From positions 25,685,248-25,749,247 of the forward strand of contig CAIIXF020000003.1 in NCBI GenBank assembly GCA_903813345.2: 64,000 nt of DNA. Direction: 5' to 3'. Positions 25,267 to 38,273 of the stretch are shown one piece after another (position 1 is the stretch's first letter; each line of letters starts with the position of its first letter). This DNA comes from Owenia fusiformis. Lineage: Eukaryota; Annelida; Polychaeta; Sabellida; Oweniidae. Both the position numbers and the translations under genes were made by a program. Under the pieces are notes generated by a model. It was not told the DNA's origin, made no database searches, and was given only the letters and a program-made list of their open reading frames with translations.

Positions 25267-26748
25267 TTTGAACTTTTTGAGCAAAATCAAATTCCCAGGT
25301 TTGGACTGGCTAATCTGAAGGGGTCGATGGATTCCTGTATGTCAGAATTCCTTTTCAAGAATCCACTGAATTCCGTTTTAATAAACTATTCTGTTCTTTA
25401 AATTATAGTGCTGCACTAGATCTACATGGATAAACTTTGACATTAATTTAGTTCAAATACTTGAAGAATATGAGTCGACGTATAGCTTAAGCCGAGACCC
25501 TATTTTTCTAGTTAGACTCGTCCATTTTCAAAACGAGGTAAAATCATGGCGGAAAAATTGAAATATTTTCTTTCAATTTTTTTTTGATTTTTGTACGTAT
25601 TTTGGTGAAATGCATCTAGCCAGATTAGAATCAACTCATTTTAGATTTTAAATGCGAAAATCTATAACTTGTCCTTCCATAAACACAATTTGATGGAGGA
25701 ATTGTTAGTTTCGTGCAGACTAAAATTTCAGATTTTTTTATTTTTCAGACTGAGACTGTGAGAGTGACTCTCCAGTCACTAGCCTACTGTGAGACGTAAT
25801 CTAGTGTGTAGTCAGTCAGACCTAGAGGAATGACTTGACTGAGACTCATATATTTTTGCTGATCTATTATTGAGAGGCACCAGTCTGTAAGCTCCAGTGA
25901 CGCCAATGTTTATACATCTTCTGTATAGTCTAGATCCACTGTGTCTGTGATCTGAAGGTTGGAGAAATTATAAGCTTAAATGTACTCGAGCCTAGTAAGC
26001 TTCCAAAAGTCAAGATCGAACCAAATCCATATAGCTTAGATCTTGTCTACAGGACGAAATTATCTTTGAAACCACTACCTGCCGGACAGTATGTACCACT
26101 GATTAAAGTGTGCTTCCTTATTATGGTCACAATCAAGGGATCAATTACTGCACTCCTGGTATTTTTGTGTTCAATTTAGTTTCGCGATTAAAATTAAATT
26201 TCGAAATTGTCAATTAAATTCTCCGTGATTTGTGAAACTTTTTATTACCTGGGAATCCATTGCATTTCGTGTTTTGTAAAATGTTTGTCAAGTGTTATTA
26301 GGCCATAAATGTGATACTAAGTAGCTATGCCTGTTACAGTGGCTTATTAGATCAAATAAACCAAAAAATGACGGTGTAATAGAGGATAGGGTGCAGCGTG
26401 TGGTTGACCAAGATACAAAATTAAATAACCGCAAAATTAACCAAGAGTACAGTAATGCATCCAATATCAAATATCCCCTAGCAAGTTGCTCAAGGCTTGC
26501 ATTTCAAGTTGCCAAAATCCTGAAAGAGCTTCACTTTTACTTCCTGGCGAGAAGTCTTATTTAATTCAAATGTGAAAATGGTTTTGTCAGTATTGTTTCA
26601 ATGCGCTATTAAATTAGAATAGTTAATTGTTTGCATTTTTTCAATAATATATCCGGGAATGTATCATATGCTGTATGATTCATTTTTGTCACATCTTATA
26701 ACCTCAACATCATTATATTTTAGAGCTAATTAGGATACAGTATAAATC
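25267..26748. promoter_or_regulatory. Head-to-head SAMHD1/TRIP13 intergenic region
   Basis: 1.48 kb between the two start codons, which point away from each other. This is the usual arrangement of a bidirectional or closely paired promoter. I see no clear TATA box in a decisive position and no CpG-rich block. A TIR-flanked insertion occupies 26145-26457. The promoter role is inference from geometry. Confidence 0.5.
26145..26457. mobile_element. ~313-bp TIR MITE between SAMHD1 and TRIP13
   Basis: Left end TTACTGCACTCCTGGTAT and right end (reversed) TTACTGTACTCTTGGTTA are imperfect terminal inverted repeats, and both run on into AATTTxGCGG-type sequence like the 21236-21730 element. No open frame. 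Probably a non-autonomous DNA transposon within the promoter region. Confidence 0.5.
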
Positions 26749-26837
26749 ATGGATGAGATTGGTGAGTTAGGAGAAATGCTCCCAGTTCCAGGAGAACCAA
26801 GAGTGTTACATGTTGATGTATGCCAAGATCCATGCAG
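26749..26837 (+). CDS. TRIP13: TRIP13 exon 1
   Basis: 89 bp. Encodes [20 protein letters not shown] then HVDVCQDPC; matches the human start MDEAVGDLKQ. Donor GTATGT, phase 2. Confidence 0.9.
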
Positions 26838-29800
26838 GTATGTCGGCTATTTCTTGCAAGAATAGTCGACTAATTTTTGATATTGCAACCCTTTAAGAAT
26901 AATCAACTTTAAACTGTTCATAGATAACAGGGTTGCCATAGTAAGTAGAAAGTCAGGGAATTTAGAATTTTCTTCAAAATTGCAAGAAAAATGCTTGACA
27001 TGGAATTTTACAGTTCTTTGAATTGAAGTGAGGGAAATTACTAAAAGTTGAAAATTCAATGAGTCAATGAACCTACAATTTGTCTCTTTTATTTTAATTT
27101 TTGTTGTTTAAAACAATTCAATTGGTTTAACAGTTAATTATATCATTTTTACTTTTCAGTACTGTTAAGGCAGCCAGTATAAAAGAACATGTGAAAAGAT
27201 TGTTTCACAAGAGGGAATGTCCTTTAGGAGATATGAAACTTACAGAGTTTAATGATGAATTCCTTACTGAACATGTAAAATGTATAGAAGTAACAGACTC
27301 GGAGTTTGAAGATTCTACACAGGTAATGCTTGACTAGACCAAATATAAATTCCTGTTTTAAAAACTGACTGTCAAAGACTCATGGAACAGAAATTTCTGA
27401 GCATGTAAATTAAGAAAATATCCAATTTGATACATTTTTTTGGAGATACATCTGTAAGTTGAGCATTTCCCAAGTAAAACACTATTTTGAGATATCAAAG
27501 ATGTTCTACTTACACGTTTTACATTTCAACAAATTCTTTATACAACAACCAAATAACGCGAATTTGTTTTTTTCTATGAATAATTTAAAGTGGAGTTTCG
27601 ACAAAGGAGGATATGATGTTACAAATTTTTCAAAGATTTGATAGAAATTCCCAATTTTACTCCAAAGTTGATAATTTGATGAAATAAAAATTCCAATTTC
27701 GATACAATGTTTTCCAGTTTTAGGAAAATTCACTTATGGGTAGATATTATTTTCCAGAGTCCCAATCTATCATCCATAACAGTGGAGGTGCATGTATACC
27801 AGGTGCATAAGGGTGGCCCAGCACAAGAGGATCTTGATGAAGAGGAGGAGCTAGCAGCTGCCAATCATTGGCTCCTCCCATCTTCTGACTTCCAAGGCAT
27901 GTGGGAGAACCTCATATTTGACAGTCATATAAAACGAGAGCTCCTACAATATGCCAGCACAACTTTATTATTCTCTGACTGTAACGTAGATAGTAATATA
28001 ATAACATGGAATCGCGTTGTGCTACTTCATGGTCCTCCAGGTACAGGAAAAACATCACTGTGTAAAGCCCTTGCTCAGAAGCTGTGTATTAGGATGTCTG
28101 ATCGCTATAGTTACGGACAGCTGATTGAGATTAACAGTCACAGTTTATTCTCAAAATGGTTCTCAGAGGTTTGTAGTTTTTATATTTTGAATATTTTTTA
28201 TTTGATTTATAATAGTATTACATATGTAGTGAAGCATTTGTATGGATGTCAGTGGGAAAGTTAGTGGGCTATATCCTAGTGCCTTACGGTAATGCCGGGT
28301 TGTCGGCAGCGGCAGTAGATACTCTCAATTGCCGGTAATAAAATCCATTGCCGATAATCGCCATGCTGCTGCAACATGATGATTGGCATTGCGATCCATT
28401 GTCAAATTTACGAAACAATGTTCAATATTTTATCAATCATGTATATTTCAATCTCCACATTAGAAGAGCTAATCTGTCAATCAACTGCAAAGGATTCGTA
28501 AAAGGCGGGAGGATAAGCAAAACCCCACCCACTTCTGTCAATCATCTCCCATGCCGCGAGATTAACAAATCACGTGACGTGATATTTCGGTGAAGTAAAA
28601 ACAAAAACAAATAGTTTGATCAATTTTGATCGAATTCACTCTATATTATCATTCAAAGACTTCCAAACAATACACAATCACACACGAGATACACGATGAT
28701 ACAATATATCCACTGTAGTTGATGTGAGCGGGAAATCAAGCTGAGAAATCGGCTTCGTTAAGGATTTTTCGAAATATTTTAGTTTCACTTTCAGGTTTTT
28801 CCCCGGGATTTTAGGAACATTATCAGTATCAACGATTATCGGTAACGGTAAGGTAATGGAGGTGAAATTTACCGGCAGTGAGATCCATTACCGTTGCAAG
28901 CACTACTATATCCACTGATATTGCCTGATTATCCCGATATAGCCCCCTTACCTCATCGGCCTAGATTGGGAGAACTCAAGCATGTTGTAATGTAATAGTG
29001 GTATAACCTCTTAATATTTCTATGTCATTTCTGTTCATAAACCTGGTCTCATTTTTTCAGAATTTACATACAATAAGCATGTAATCTCTATAAATTGTTA
29101 TTTATTTGGTTAAGAATTTTTACATGTTTAGGTTTCCTTGCAGACAATAATCTGTTTGAAGTAAACTCATGTTCTCCATAATGGGATTTTAAATGGAAAC
29201 AAGTGTAGTATGTATGTAAAATGCCATTATGTTTTGCTTTACTCTAAAATACTTATTTCTAATGTGTTTCAGAGTGGCAAGTTGGTGATGAAAATGTTCC
29301 AGAAAATCCAGGAGCTTATAGATGATAGCGATGCTCTAGTTTGTGTCCTAATTGATGAGGTAGGTTGTGATCTGCATTTCATTACATTTCCAATTTTACT
29401 TTCATTTTGGTGTTAGCATATGTTGATGTACTACAACTGTTACAAAATGTTAGAATAATCAATGTCTTCCCAAGTTGATGCAAATTATGTACATATAGTC
29501 TAGAATAGGCATGTATAAAATAAAATGACATCTTACATTTTGACGAGCACCTTAACCATGGTTATCAAATGAAAGGTAAAGGGTTTCTTTATTGATACTG
29601 AGATTTGCCAAGATGAAAAAGATGTCGAAGTGACTTTTTGGGTAAAAAATGTGTTTTTTTGCAAAAAATTTTTTTAAATTGATAAAAAATATTTTTGAAA
29701 ACTTATTATATAAAAAACAGTCTAGTTGACTCTCAAAAGTCGAAATATACCATGTTTAATCAACTTGGGGGGGATTTTGGGACCTTAATAGTTTTTTCTT

Positions 29801-32800
29801 TGGGATTTGCATGCAATATCGACTAAAACGAGTGTGTTCAAAATATGATGACAACGTTTTGAGGAGCAGCTTAACCATGGTTAATAATCGAAAGGTAAAG
29901 GGTTCCTTTATTGATATTGAGATTTGCCAAGATGAAATAGGTGTCAAAGTGAGTTTTTGGGTAAAAATGCGTTTTTTGCAAAAACAAAATTAAATTGATA
30001 AAAATATATTTTTGAAAATTTATTATATAAAATACAGTCTAGTTGACTCTCAAAAGTCAAAATATACCATGTTTAATCAACTAGGGGGATTTTGGGAGCT
30101 TAACAATTTTTTCTTTGTGATTTGCATGCAATATCAACTAAAACGAGTGTGTTCAAAACATGGTATATAATTGAAGAGTAAAGGGTCCCTTTGTTGATAC
30201 TGAGATTTGCCAAGATGAAATAGGTGTCGAAGTAAGTTTTTGGGTAAAAAATGAGTTTTTGCAAAAATAAGTTTATGTTAAAAAAAACATTTTTAGAAAT
30301 TTTTTTATATGAAATACAGTCTTGTTGATGAAATATACCATGTTTAATCAAGGGTTCCTTTATTGATACTGAGATTTACCAAGACGAAATAGGTGTCAAA
30401 ATGTGTTTCAGGTGAAATGCGTTTTTACAAGAGAAATTCAAAAATTGAAATATCTTTTTTGAAATTAAATTCTAACAAATATAGTCCGGTTGATTATAAA
30501 ACAAGTGAGAACAACTATTTGTTATCAATTTTGAGAGGTTTTCGAAGCTGTTTGAGGTATTGTCTTGTGGTTTGTATCTTGCGAATTCAAAGGCACTTGA
30601 ATTAACGTTACTGCAAGGAGTTAAGGGGGTTGCGGTTGGTGCGATCTCAACCCCACCCCAAAAAATACAACCAATAAAAGAGATGAGAGGTTTAGAATGC
30701 TTTTTGAAGTTTCTAGCTCAATTTTGAAGGAGTTGCACCAATTTTTAAAATAATACGATTGTAGCCCCCCCCCCCCCTCAGCTGGTAGAAAGCGGGCTAT
30801 GGCCCTGCTATGTATACCCTTTGTTTTATGTATATTCCAGTTCAAACGTTAGTTAATGAAAACACCATATAATTATCTGTGATGTAGTGGATATCTACAA
30901 TGAATATTTTAATGTATCCTCTATTACAAGCTGAAGATACGTGGTCAATGAAATATGTAAAGATTGATCATAAATAGGAAATCCTTTGATACAAAATTAT
31001 CTTTAAATTACTTATCTCAATCAAATTATCACTAACACTGAAAGCATCACCATTAACAATGTTAATTGTTGATTCAAATAGTGTTTAATATTAACGTTTG
31101 TATTTGCACCTAGCAGTACATTTGATCCTAGACACTGGGCTCATTGGCACTGACCAATAAGCGTTGCATTCCATTGTGCAGTGTATGTCTGGTATGAATG
31201 TAGAACTCATGATTAATACAAGTACATTTGACATATATTTTAATGTGATTTTTACCTTCATCTTCTATTTCATAATTATTCTCATTTATTTATTGACTGT
31301 AATTTCATTGGTACCATCAATTTTAAATATCAAGCATGTTATGAAAACACTTTGTTACAGTCATGTCACACAAGTCAAGATCAAGACCAAGTATCCTCTT
31401 AGCTTGGTACATCAAAATATCCTTTCTTAATTGCACTGTTGTGTGTCTAGCTCAGGCAATGTGTGAGAAAATGTACTCAAGTAGAGAGGGGGAGGAGTCA
31501 CAGAGGCTTGAAGCAAGACTACCTTATTTAACACATAATACAACGTGACTTGATTATGGGTTACTTACAGTATAGTAAAATAACCATTCCGTATATCAAA
31601 TAAGCATGTACTTCTGTGTGATAATTATAACAGACTTATAAATACAGTAGCTCCCTTATGAGAGAATCTCAGGAGCAGATAATGCTGCAATGCTGTAGTG
31701 TGATTCTGATTATTGGGTTTACTAGTTCAGTAAAATTAATCAAACCAGATTGAGTACTGTAATCTATGGATTTTTCAAAACACTGGCACATGTCCAGCAT
31801 GAAACAATTGACACATTGACCATAGCTGTTTTGGCATTTAAGTGGTGATCAACACTGGTTGTATTGATTGAACTAGTTAAGAAATGAGGAATGCTATACT
31901 AATTAATCGTCTAATTAGTGCCTTTCGACACCTCGTTCACTTTGGCAAATCTCACAAATCGTTTGTAAGATATAAAGGATTATTTTGTTACAGGTCTCTA
32001 GGGTGCTCGCAAAAATGTAAGAACTCTCTCTTTCTAGAGGCTTTTATTTTGAAAATATTCTAGACTAATATGCATATGATGAAAAAATAATTAAAGTGTC
32101 CACATTTAATTGTTCCTTTAGTAAATTGAATATGACAAAGGTTGTATTTGTATTGTCAGGTAGAGAGTCTCACATCAGCTAGGAAGTCTGCCATGTCTGG
32201 CAGTGAACCGTCAGATGCAATACGTGTTGTCAATGCCCTCCTTACTCAGATTGATCAGATCAAGAGGTACATATGTTTTAATAAACCTTTCCAGTAAACC
32301 CTGCTATAATTAGCTACATCAAAGAAGCTAGGATATATTGGCCAGGTTGATGATGTCATAGGTTGTAGATGTTATTATGTCACCACCAAAAGTGGTTATA
32401 GTTTCCATTTTTGTGATAGCATTTGGCGCCTGGTGTCCAGTGTCTGTAACAAATGGCAATGGTGACATTTTGCATGTAAATGCCTTGTCAATGTTATTGG
32501 CCCTTAAAGATATTGACTGATATGTGTTTTCTTACCAGGTACCCCAATGTGCTGATATTGACCACATCCAATGTGACAGGTGCGATAGACTTGGCGTTTG
32601 TTGACAGAGCTGACATAAAGCAGTATATTGGACCCCCATCACCTGAGGCTATTTTCAAGATTTTACACTCTTGTATCAGTGAACTTATGAGGGTAGGTAA
32701 AAACAGATATGATATAGAGTTACAAAAATATAAGTGTTTATGTTATGTTTATTGTAGGTAATACATGATGCAGAAAAAATCAAGGACGTGAAAAAGTTGA

Positions 32801-34404
32801 TACTTAAAGATAAATAAATGTACATGGGTACCAGACCATTACCATTAGCATTCACATTGAGCTGAATATACCTCCGAGCTCTTGAATACACATAGCCCTG
32901 TGCACCACTAAGCAAGCTCACTGTATCATGTGATCTGGTTAAATCACGTGCAGTGTGCATGGAGAATGATATACCAAAAATCAGTCATTATCAGCTTCAT
33001 TCACATCACAAGTAAAGAGAAAACGAAAACATTGGCATATTTGTTTGCTTTACTTTGAATGCCTTTAATTCTAGGCTGGTATAATAAGTCCCCCACAACA
33101 ACTGCTGGACTTGAAAGCACTCAAGATGATGAACTTTGTAAAGAATGAGCTGACCAGCCTCAGCCTAATGCTCAGACAGATCGCCATGTAAGTAAATAAC
33201 CATAGGTTTTATCATACAATGAAAAATAGGTTTTATCATACAATGAGCCAATCTAGTTCTTTGTGTTCTTGTTTGACTTTTGTAATGAAATATGGGTGCC
33301 AAATTTCTTTTCAAAATATTTATGGTGAAAGTATAAATAGAAGTAAACTGTCTCGGTTTGAGCCATAACATTTGGTATTCTTCACCTTGGAATTTGATGT
33401 CAAAATATTTGACTCATAGCATAGTCATGATGCTTGCTTCGGGTTGTCATGTCAACCTCATCTCTTAATTTACCTGGTATTTGAGGTGTCTAGGGATGGG
33501 GGAGGAATGAGTGCATGCAGGAACCTCATACACACATCGTGCAACATAAACCCAAATCTTTCAACGTGTTAAAGAAAAGTAGCTCCACTGAGCTATTTAA
33601 ATATGTTAAAATATGCAAAAGAAATTTTCTAGCATAAAGTTTCTGGGTATATACTCTGGGTGTTTAAGATGGGGGAACAACACAGATGTCAGGTGCAAGC
33701 TTATTTTTCCACGAATTGTGCTCAATTGTTTTTATTTTTCCAGAGAGAGTTATGGTTTGAGTGGGAGGACTCTAAGAAAGCTTCCATTTATTGCTCATGC
33801 TACATTCCTGCAGGTAACTTCTTTTTTTTCTTTTTTTTCTTTTTTTTAATCATTTATTTCATAAATTAAGTTCATGGTAAGTTATACATGTTATACCGCC
33901 TAGGTAACTACATGTACCTTTAGGCAAAACTTTGGGTTCGGAGATGGATTTCTTAGTTGATTATCACAGCATTTTTCATTTTTGAGAGTTGAACTTACTA
34001 TGTATCTTTCACTGGAAACTAACATGAACATATTCTTAGCAATCTCCAAAGATCTAATCATTGAATATAAAATAAGTCACCATTTAAATTATTTAAAATT
34101 TTTTTGTTTAGACTGATACTGAATATTTTTACAGAAGTGTTGATACATGTATATTGCTAACCAGCCACCTTTTTAGTGCCTGGCATTTGATGGTTGGTTT
34201 TTTTGGTGTTAGTAACAAATTGCTACACTATTGAACAATCTGCAATAACTTACCATGAGGTAACATTTTGTCATACTCATATATTGATCTCTTTATTCCT
34301 CTTTGTTTCAGTCTAGCAAGGTTGGCTTGGAGAAGTTTCTCAGTGCATTAGACCTTGCAGTGAAAAAACAGTTCAGTGACAGAAATGATCTCGAAAAAGA
34401 TTGA
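26749..34404 (+). CDS. TRIP13: TRIP13 / Pch2 AAA+ ATPase (complete, 9 exons)
   Basis: Joined exons: 26749-26837, 27160-27322, 27758-28168, 29273-29359, 32160-32266, 32539-32692, 33075-33187, 33744-33813, 34312-34404; 1287 bp, 428 residues plus stop (human 432). The N-terminal substrate-binding domain covers residues 1-~105. The AAA+ core has Walker A GPPGTGKT (176-183), Walker B CVLIDE (E250), sensor LTTSN, and sensor-2 Arg in [12 protein letters not shown] (R383). The family hexamer remodels HORMA proteins (MAD2, HORMADs) with p31comet, acting in the spindle checkpoint and meiotic chromosome axes. Start ATG has A at -3 and G at +4. A TTTTAG just upstream (26713-26722) may be the acceptor of a 5'UTR intron. 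Head-to-head with SAMHD1 copy 1, tail-to-tail with copy 2. Confidence 0.96.
27160..27322 (+). CDS. TRIP13: TRIP13 exon 2
   Basis: 163 bp. Encodes [20 protein letters not shown] through SEFEDSTQ; N-terminal HORMA-binding domain. Acceptor CTTTTCAG, donor GTAATG. Confidence 0.9.
27758..28168 (+). CDS. TRIP13: TRIP13 exon 3: Walker A
   Basis: 411 bp, 137 codons. Encodes [16 protein letters not shown] to SLFSKWFSE with the acidic linker [15 protein letters not shown], and [18 protein letters not shown]. Acceptor TTTCCAG, donor GTTTGT. The longest exon in the window. Confidence 0.96.
28225..28960. mobile_element. Possible MITE in TRIP13 intron 3
   Basis: Left part has GTGGGCTATATC and GGTAATGCCGGGTTGTCGG; right part has mirrored GATATAGCCCCC and GGTAACGGTAAGGTAATGG / ACCGGCAGTG. 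Imperfect inverted ends; no open frame. Confidence 0.4.
29273..29359 (+). CDS. TRIP13: TRIP13 exon 4: Walker B
   Basis: 87 bp, 29 codons. Encodes [20 protein letters not shown] then ALVCVLIDE; the final Asp-Glu is the Walker B pair. Donor GTAGGT. Confidence 0.95.
29536..30480 (+). repeat. ~300-bp tandem repeat, 3-4 degenerate copies, TRIP13 intron 4
   Basis: Recurring modules: GTAAAGGGTTCCTTTATTGA at about 29576, 29895, 30177 and 30348; GAGATTTGCCAAGATGAAAT; ACCATGTTTAATCAACT. Later copies are shortened. Confidence 0.82.
32160..32266 (+). CDS. TRIP13: TRIP13 exon 5
   Basis: 107 bp. Encodes [20 protein letters not shown] then [15 protein letters not shown]; typical TRIP13 block after Walker B. 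Preceded by a 2.8-kb intron that holds a tandem repeat. Confidence 0.94.
32539..32692 (+). CDS. TRIP13: TRIP13 exon 6: sensor 1
   Basis: 154 bp. Encodes [51 protein letters not shown]. The donor AGG|GTAGGT was chosen because it keeps frame with the next exon (a second GT four bases later would not). Confidence 0.94.
33075..33187 (+). CDS. TRIP13: TRIP13 exon 7
   Basis: 113 bp. Encodes [20 protein letters not shown] then [17 protein letters not shown]. Acceptor TTCTAG, donor GTAAGT, phase 2. Confidence 0.9.
33744..33813 (+). CDS. TRIP13: TRIP13 exon 8: sensor 2
   Basis: 70 bp. Encodes [20 protein letters not shown] then FLQ. The [10 protein letters not shown] motif carries the sensor-2 arginine. 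Acceptor TTTTTCCAG, donor GTAACT. Confidence 0.94.
34312..34404 (+). CDS. TRIP13: TRIP13 exon 9: C-terminus and stop
   Basis: 93 bp. Encodes [20 protein letters not shown] then [10 protein letters not shown] and TGA. Matches the human end (EGFLQALSLAVDKQFEERK). Acceptor TGTTTCAG. Confidence 0.93.
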   Translation, partial: SSKVGLEKFLSALDLAVKKQFSDRNDLEKD

Positions 34405-37199
34405 TACTTGGCCTATAAATGTGATCTGTGGAATAGATAGGATATATTCAATTATCACTTAATAGTAATACATGTAATATGATGAAACTATGAATGGCCT
34501 GATTCATTAACTGTAATCCATATTGCATTATTGTCCATTTTATTTGTAAAATTTTCACTTTTTTACAATGGTCTGACAACAATTATAGTTGATATGAGAC
34601 AATGAGACATACATGCAAATCAGGGACGACTCTACTAAATTATTAAGATTATGTAAACCGACCATTGTCAAGGAATCATATTTTGAATATTGAAATTGTT
34701 GCAATATTTCACATTGAATTTGGCTTTTACAAACACTGCACAATATCAAGTAAACCTTGCCTGTCATTTACAAGGGGCAGTTGTTGTGCCCTTGCTTCAT
34801 TAGAAAGGATTCTGAAAATTATTCTCAAAAATCAGAATATTGTCAATTTCTCATTTCAATGATTCAAACGATGTTACAAGTGAATTTCTGAAATACACTA
34901 ATCAATACTTATATTCAATTACAGTAAATGTCGAAGTTCAAATCATAGAGTAAATTCTTTTTATGTGAAAGTTAAATCTCGTAAAAAGTGATTGAATGGC
35001 CCAGACTACATTTCAATTCTGTCCTAATAATAATTTATACTATTGGCATTTGAACTCAGGAATATGTAAACCAGGTTTAGTTGTATGTATTTGTTTAATT
35101 AATAGAATCTATTACCATCTATTGTGCACTCTTATCTAAACCATTCAAGCAGTTTTATAATTATGTCCTATAGAATCTGGTCTAATGGCCATTTCAAACA
35201 TTGCCAAATGAAATGAAATTTTATTAATATTTTTTGTGTAATGAAATTCAAATAAGTATAATTTTTCATATTTTTATATGTATATGTATACTGTATTGAC
35301 TTGTCTTATTGTATGTAACACTGCTGTTAAATTTGGAGTTACCTTGTGTAATATACTAGTACACTGTAATAAGTTCTTCTTTGTTATGGATTACAAGTAT
35401 GAAATACAAAATGAATAATGATCTATCTATTTTTTGTCAGTTACCAATTTTGTAATGTTTTGATATATGTATTATATGGGGAGATGAACATAATCCAAGT
35501 CCACTAGACTAGTAATTAAGGTAGGAATTAACATGCCAAAATGTCACCACCTAGTTGGTCACAAACAATATTGTGAGTTCAAATCTAAAGTCAGATTTGA
35601 ACTTCTGAGAAATTAAAGATGATTTTCAGAAAATAATTAATTTGGTCAATTTGAAGCTGGGGATTCACACTGTACAAAGGGTTCAGGTAGGTTATCGCAA
35701 ACAATTTCATGTGGTTATATTTGGATTATGACTATTTTCTGACCATGAAGACGGCTATATCTTCTAGATCCATTTCGATTATCTCAAGGCAAAGTATATA
35801 CAATAGTAATAAAGTCATTAGGACTCTGAGATGTTTAGCCAGCAATCAATCCATCAACACACTTGTTCAAAGATGTTGACCTCATTTTCACCAAAAATGC
35901 AATCATTTTTAGTGTTTAATGCATTACTATTCTCAATTTTGTAGTAGCAAATAGTTCTTGAAAAAAAACTGAATTCCTCTCAGATTAGTGTTCCCCATGT
36001 TATTTCTCAATTGAAAAGACCCGTGCTATCCATTGGTTTCAGGTCATTTTGGTAATCCAAATTCAGTATCTTAAAGTCCCTGGAGGAATCCACTTTTCCT
36101 TTTAGGTAAAATACCATATCTCAAAGCACATTCTAATTATGCATTCAACAATATAAGAAAAGGTTGTATTTTGGTGAAAACTAGGATCAACATTTTTGAT
36201 AAAGTATGTTGATTGGTCTGTTGCCCCTTTAATATCACTTAGTATGATTAATTTAATTATCATCTATATACTTTTTGGAAGATAATGAATGGGTCTAAAA
36301 GACCCATTCATTGTTATAAAGTTATTATGAACTTTGTTTTTAATTAGGTTTGAAGAGACCCTCATATTTAACAATGAAAAATAAATATTTCATGTTAAAA
36401 ATCTTTGAAAGTTTATTTCATTGAACAATTTAAATTCAAACATTTGAATACAATCTGCATGTCAGCAACATCTTGTTACTTCCAATCAGCTAATGCCAAT
36501 TTTTTTTTATACCAATGAAGTGGTACATGAATCCAATTGGAAATATTTGAAAAACCATGAAATAATGTGAATTTTGGCAGTTGATTCCACATTATGAATG
36601 GTATTCTGGCCTGTCATCACTACTGACATCTATTTATCCATATATAGCAAGTCCTTTATTGGTTGTACCAGATTTTTAAAATATCCATTTGTTTTATTCA
36701 TTCATTTATTTATGACATAAGTGAAGAATATACAAGTACATGTATGGTACTGCTGCCTAGTGCCAGTGGCATTATAGGCTAGCATTATTGGAAAATTTAC
36801 ATCATTGAATACTTTAAATCTTTTGATAGACTTTGTACAAAATAATAGCATGTGTCACATTATCTCCCAAAGGAGAAAAATAGAAGAACTTCAAATTAGG
36901 ATTCTAAAATAAAGTTAATTGTCCTTTAAAAACAATCTTCGTCTAACGTCAGTTTGTTTTCAAAAATTATGGCCTCAATCCTGTCCTTCTGATTGCGGGG
37001 AAGATGGTTGCTAAGGTTGTGCTGCTTAAGGGACTCTGTAAACCTTTGGCGGCTGGTTGAGTGGCGCTGGCAGTGTAAAATGAAATGCTTTGGCGTTTCA
37101 CTCTCACCACAAATACAATATCCATTTGTCTTGCATAAATTAGAAAAACGGCAACTTCACTGTGTAGCAAATCCCGAACAAATCATTTTTTGATAATTA
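34405..37199. other. No gene recognised; TRIP13 3' flank
   Basis: AT-rich. AATAAA hexamers at 35809-35814, about 36380 and 36908-36913 are possible but distant polyadenylation signals. A family A repeat at 35525-35670. No coding region seen. Confidence 0.6.
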
Positions 37200-38273
37200 G
37201 TGGCCGCTGAAAATTTCGTCTTTAGAAAACATACCAGCATATAAAATTTGAACCAAATCTATCACTGGTATTTGATTTACCAAAGATTTTCTTAAAAAAA
37301 TGGCGGCCATTTTAAAACTTAGATGTCATTTTGAAAATTTCCTCTCGAGTAGAGTTCCGTTGTCCCTAGGAATCAGCATATTGAATTTGAACCAAATCCA
37401 TCCACTGATATTTGAGTTATCAAAGGTTACAGCCATTTTGAAATTTAACCGCTATCTTGAAAATTCCTGCTTGTTTGTCCATTAGCATCAACATATGAAA
37501 TTTGAACCATATCCGTCCAATGCGGTACTAGTATTTGAGGTATCAAAGATTACGTTCTTTTATGAAAAATGGCGGCCATTTTGAAATTCAGTGGCCATAT
37601 GGAAACGTTTTCTTTAGCAGAGCTCTTTTGTCATGTATGTCCCTCAGCATCAACATAAAATTTGAACCAAATCCGTCAACTGGTATTTGAGTTATCAAAG
37701 ATTACGTTCTTTTTTGAAAAATGACGGCTATTTTGAAATTCAGTCGCCATCTTGAAAATTCTTTCGCGAACAGAGCTACTGTGTCTCTAGGTATCAACAT
37801 ATAAAATTTAAACCAAATCTGTTCACTGGTATTTGAGTTATTAAAGATTACGTTTTTTACGAAAAATGACGCCCTTTTGAAATTCAGTCACCATCTTGAA
37901 AATTGTTTTTCAAACATAGCCACTGTGTCTCTTGTCATCAGCATGTATAATTTGAACCAGATCCGTTCACTGGTATTTGAGTTATCAAAGATTACATCTT
38001 TTTACGAAAAATGGCGGCCAATTTGAAATTTAGTCGCCATCTTAAAATTCTTACTCGAAGCGAGCAACTGTGTTCTTAGGCATCATCATATAACATTTGA
38101 ACCAAATACGTTCAACGGTACTTGAGTTATCGACGATTACGTTTTTACGAAAAATGGCGGCCATTTTCAAATTCAGCAGTCTGTAATCTGAAATGAAAAT
38201 CTCTTCTTGGGCCAAGCTTCTTGATCCCTAGGTATCAGCATATAAAATTTGAACCAACATCTGTCAACTAGTA
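37200..38273 (+). repeat. Tandem repeat family C (8 units of ~120-155 bp)
   Basis: Each unit holds AAATTTGAACCAAATCCGTC, GTATTTGAGTTATCAAAGAT, and ATGGCGGCCATTTTGAAATT; the first motif recurs at about 37247, 37382, 37499, 37650, 37804, 37948, 38088 and 38244. Related single or double units occur in copy 2 introns (48000-48420, 58745-59210) with a terminal GACGGACGGA-rich stretch. Dispersed tandem-repeat family; lies between TRIP13 and SAMHD1-2. Confidence 0.85.

Noticed and set aside
31164-31430. 88-codon frame with a hydrophobic stretch
   Set aside because: Lies in TRIP13 intron 4, has AT-rich composition that gives Phe/Ile/Leu by chance, and no signs of a gene around it.
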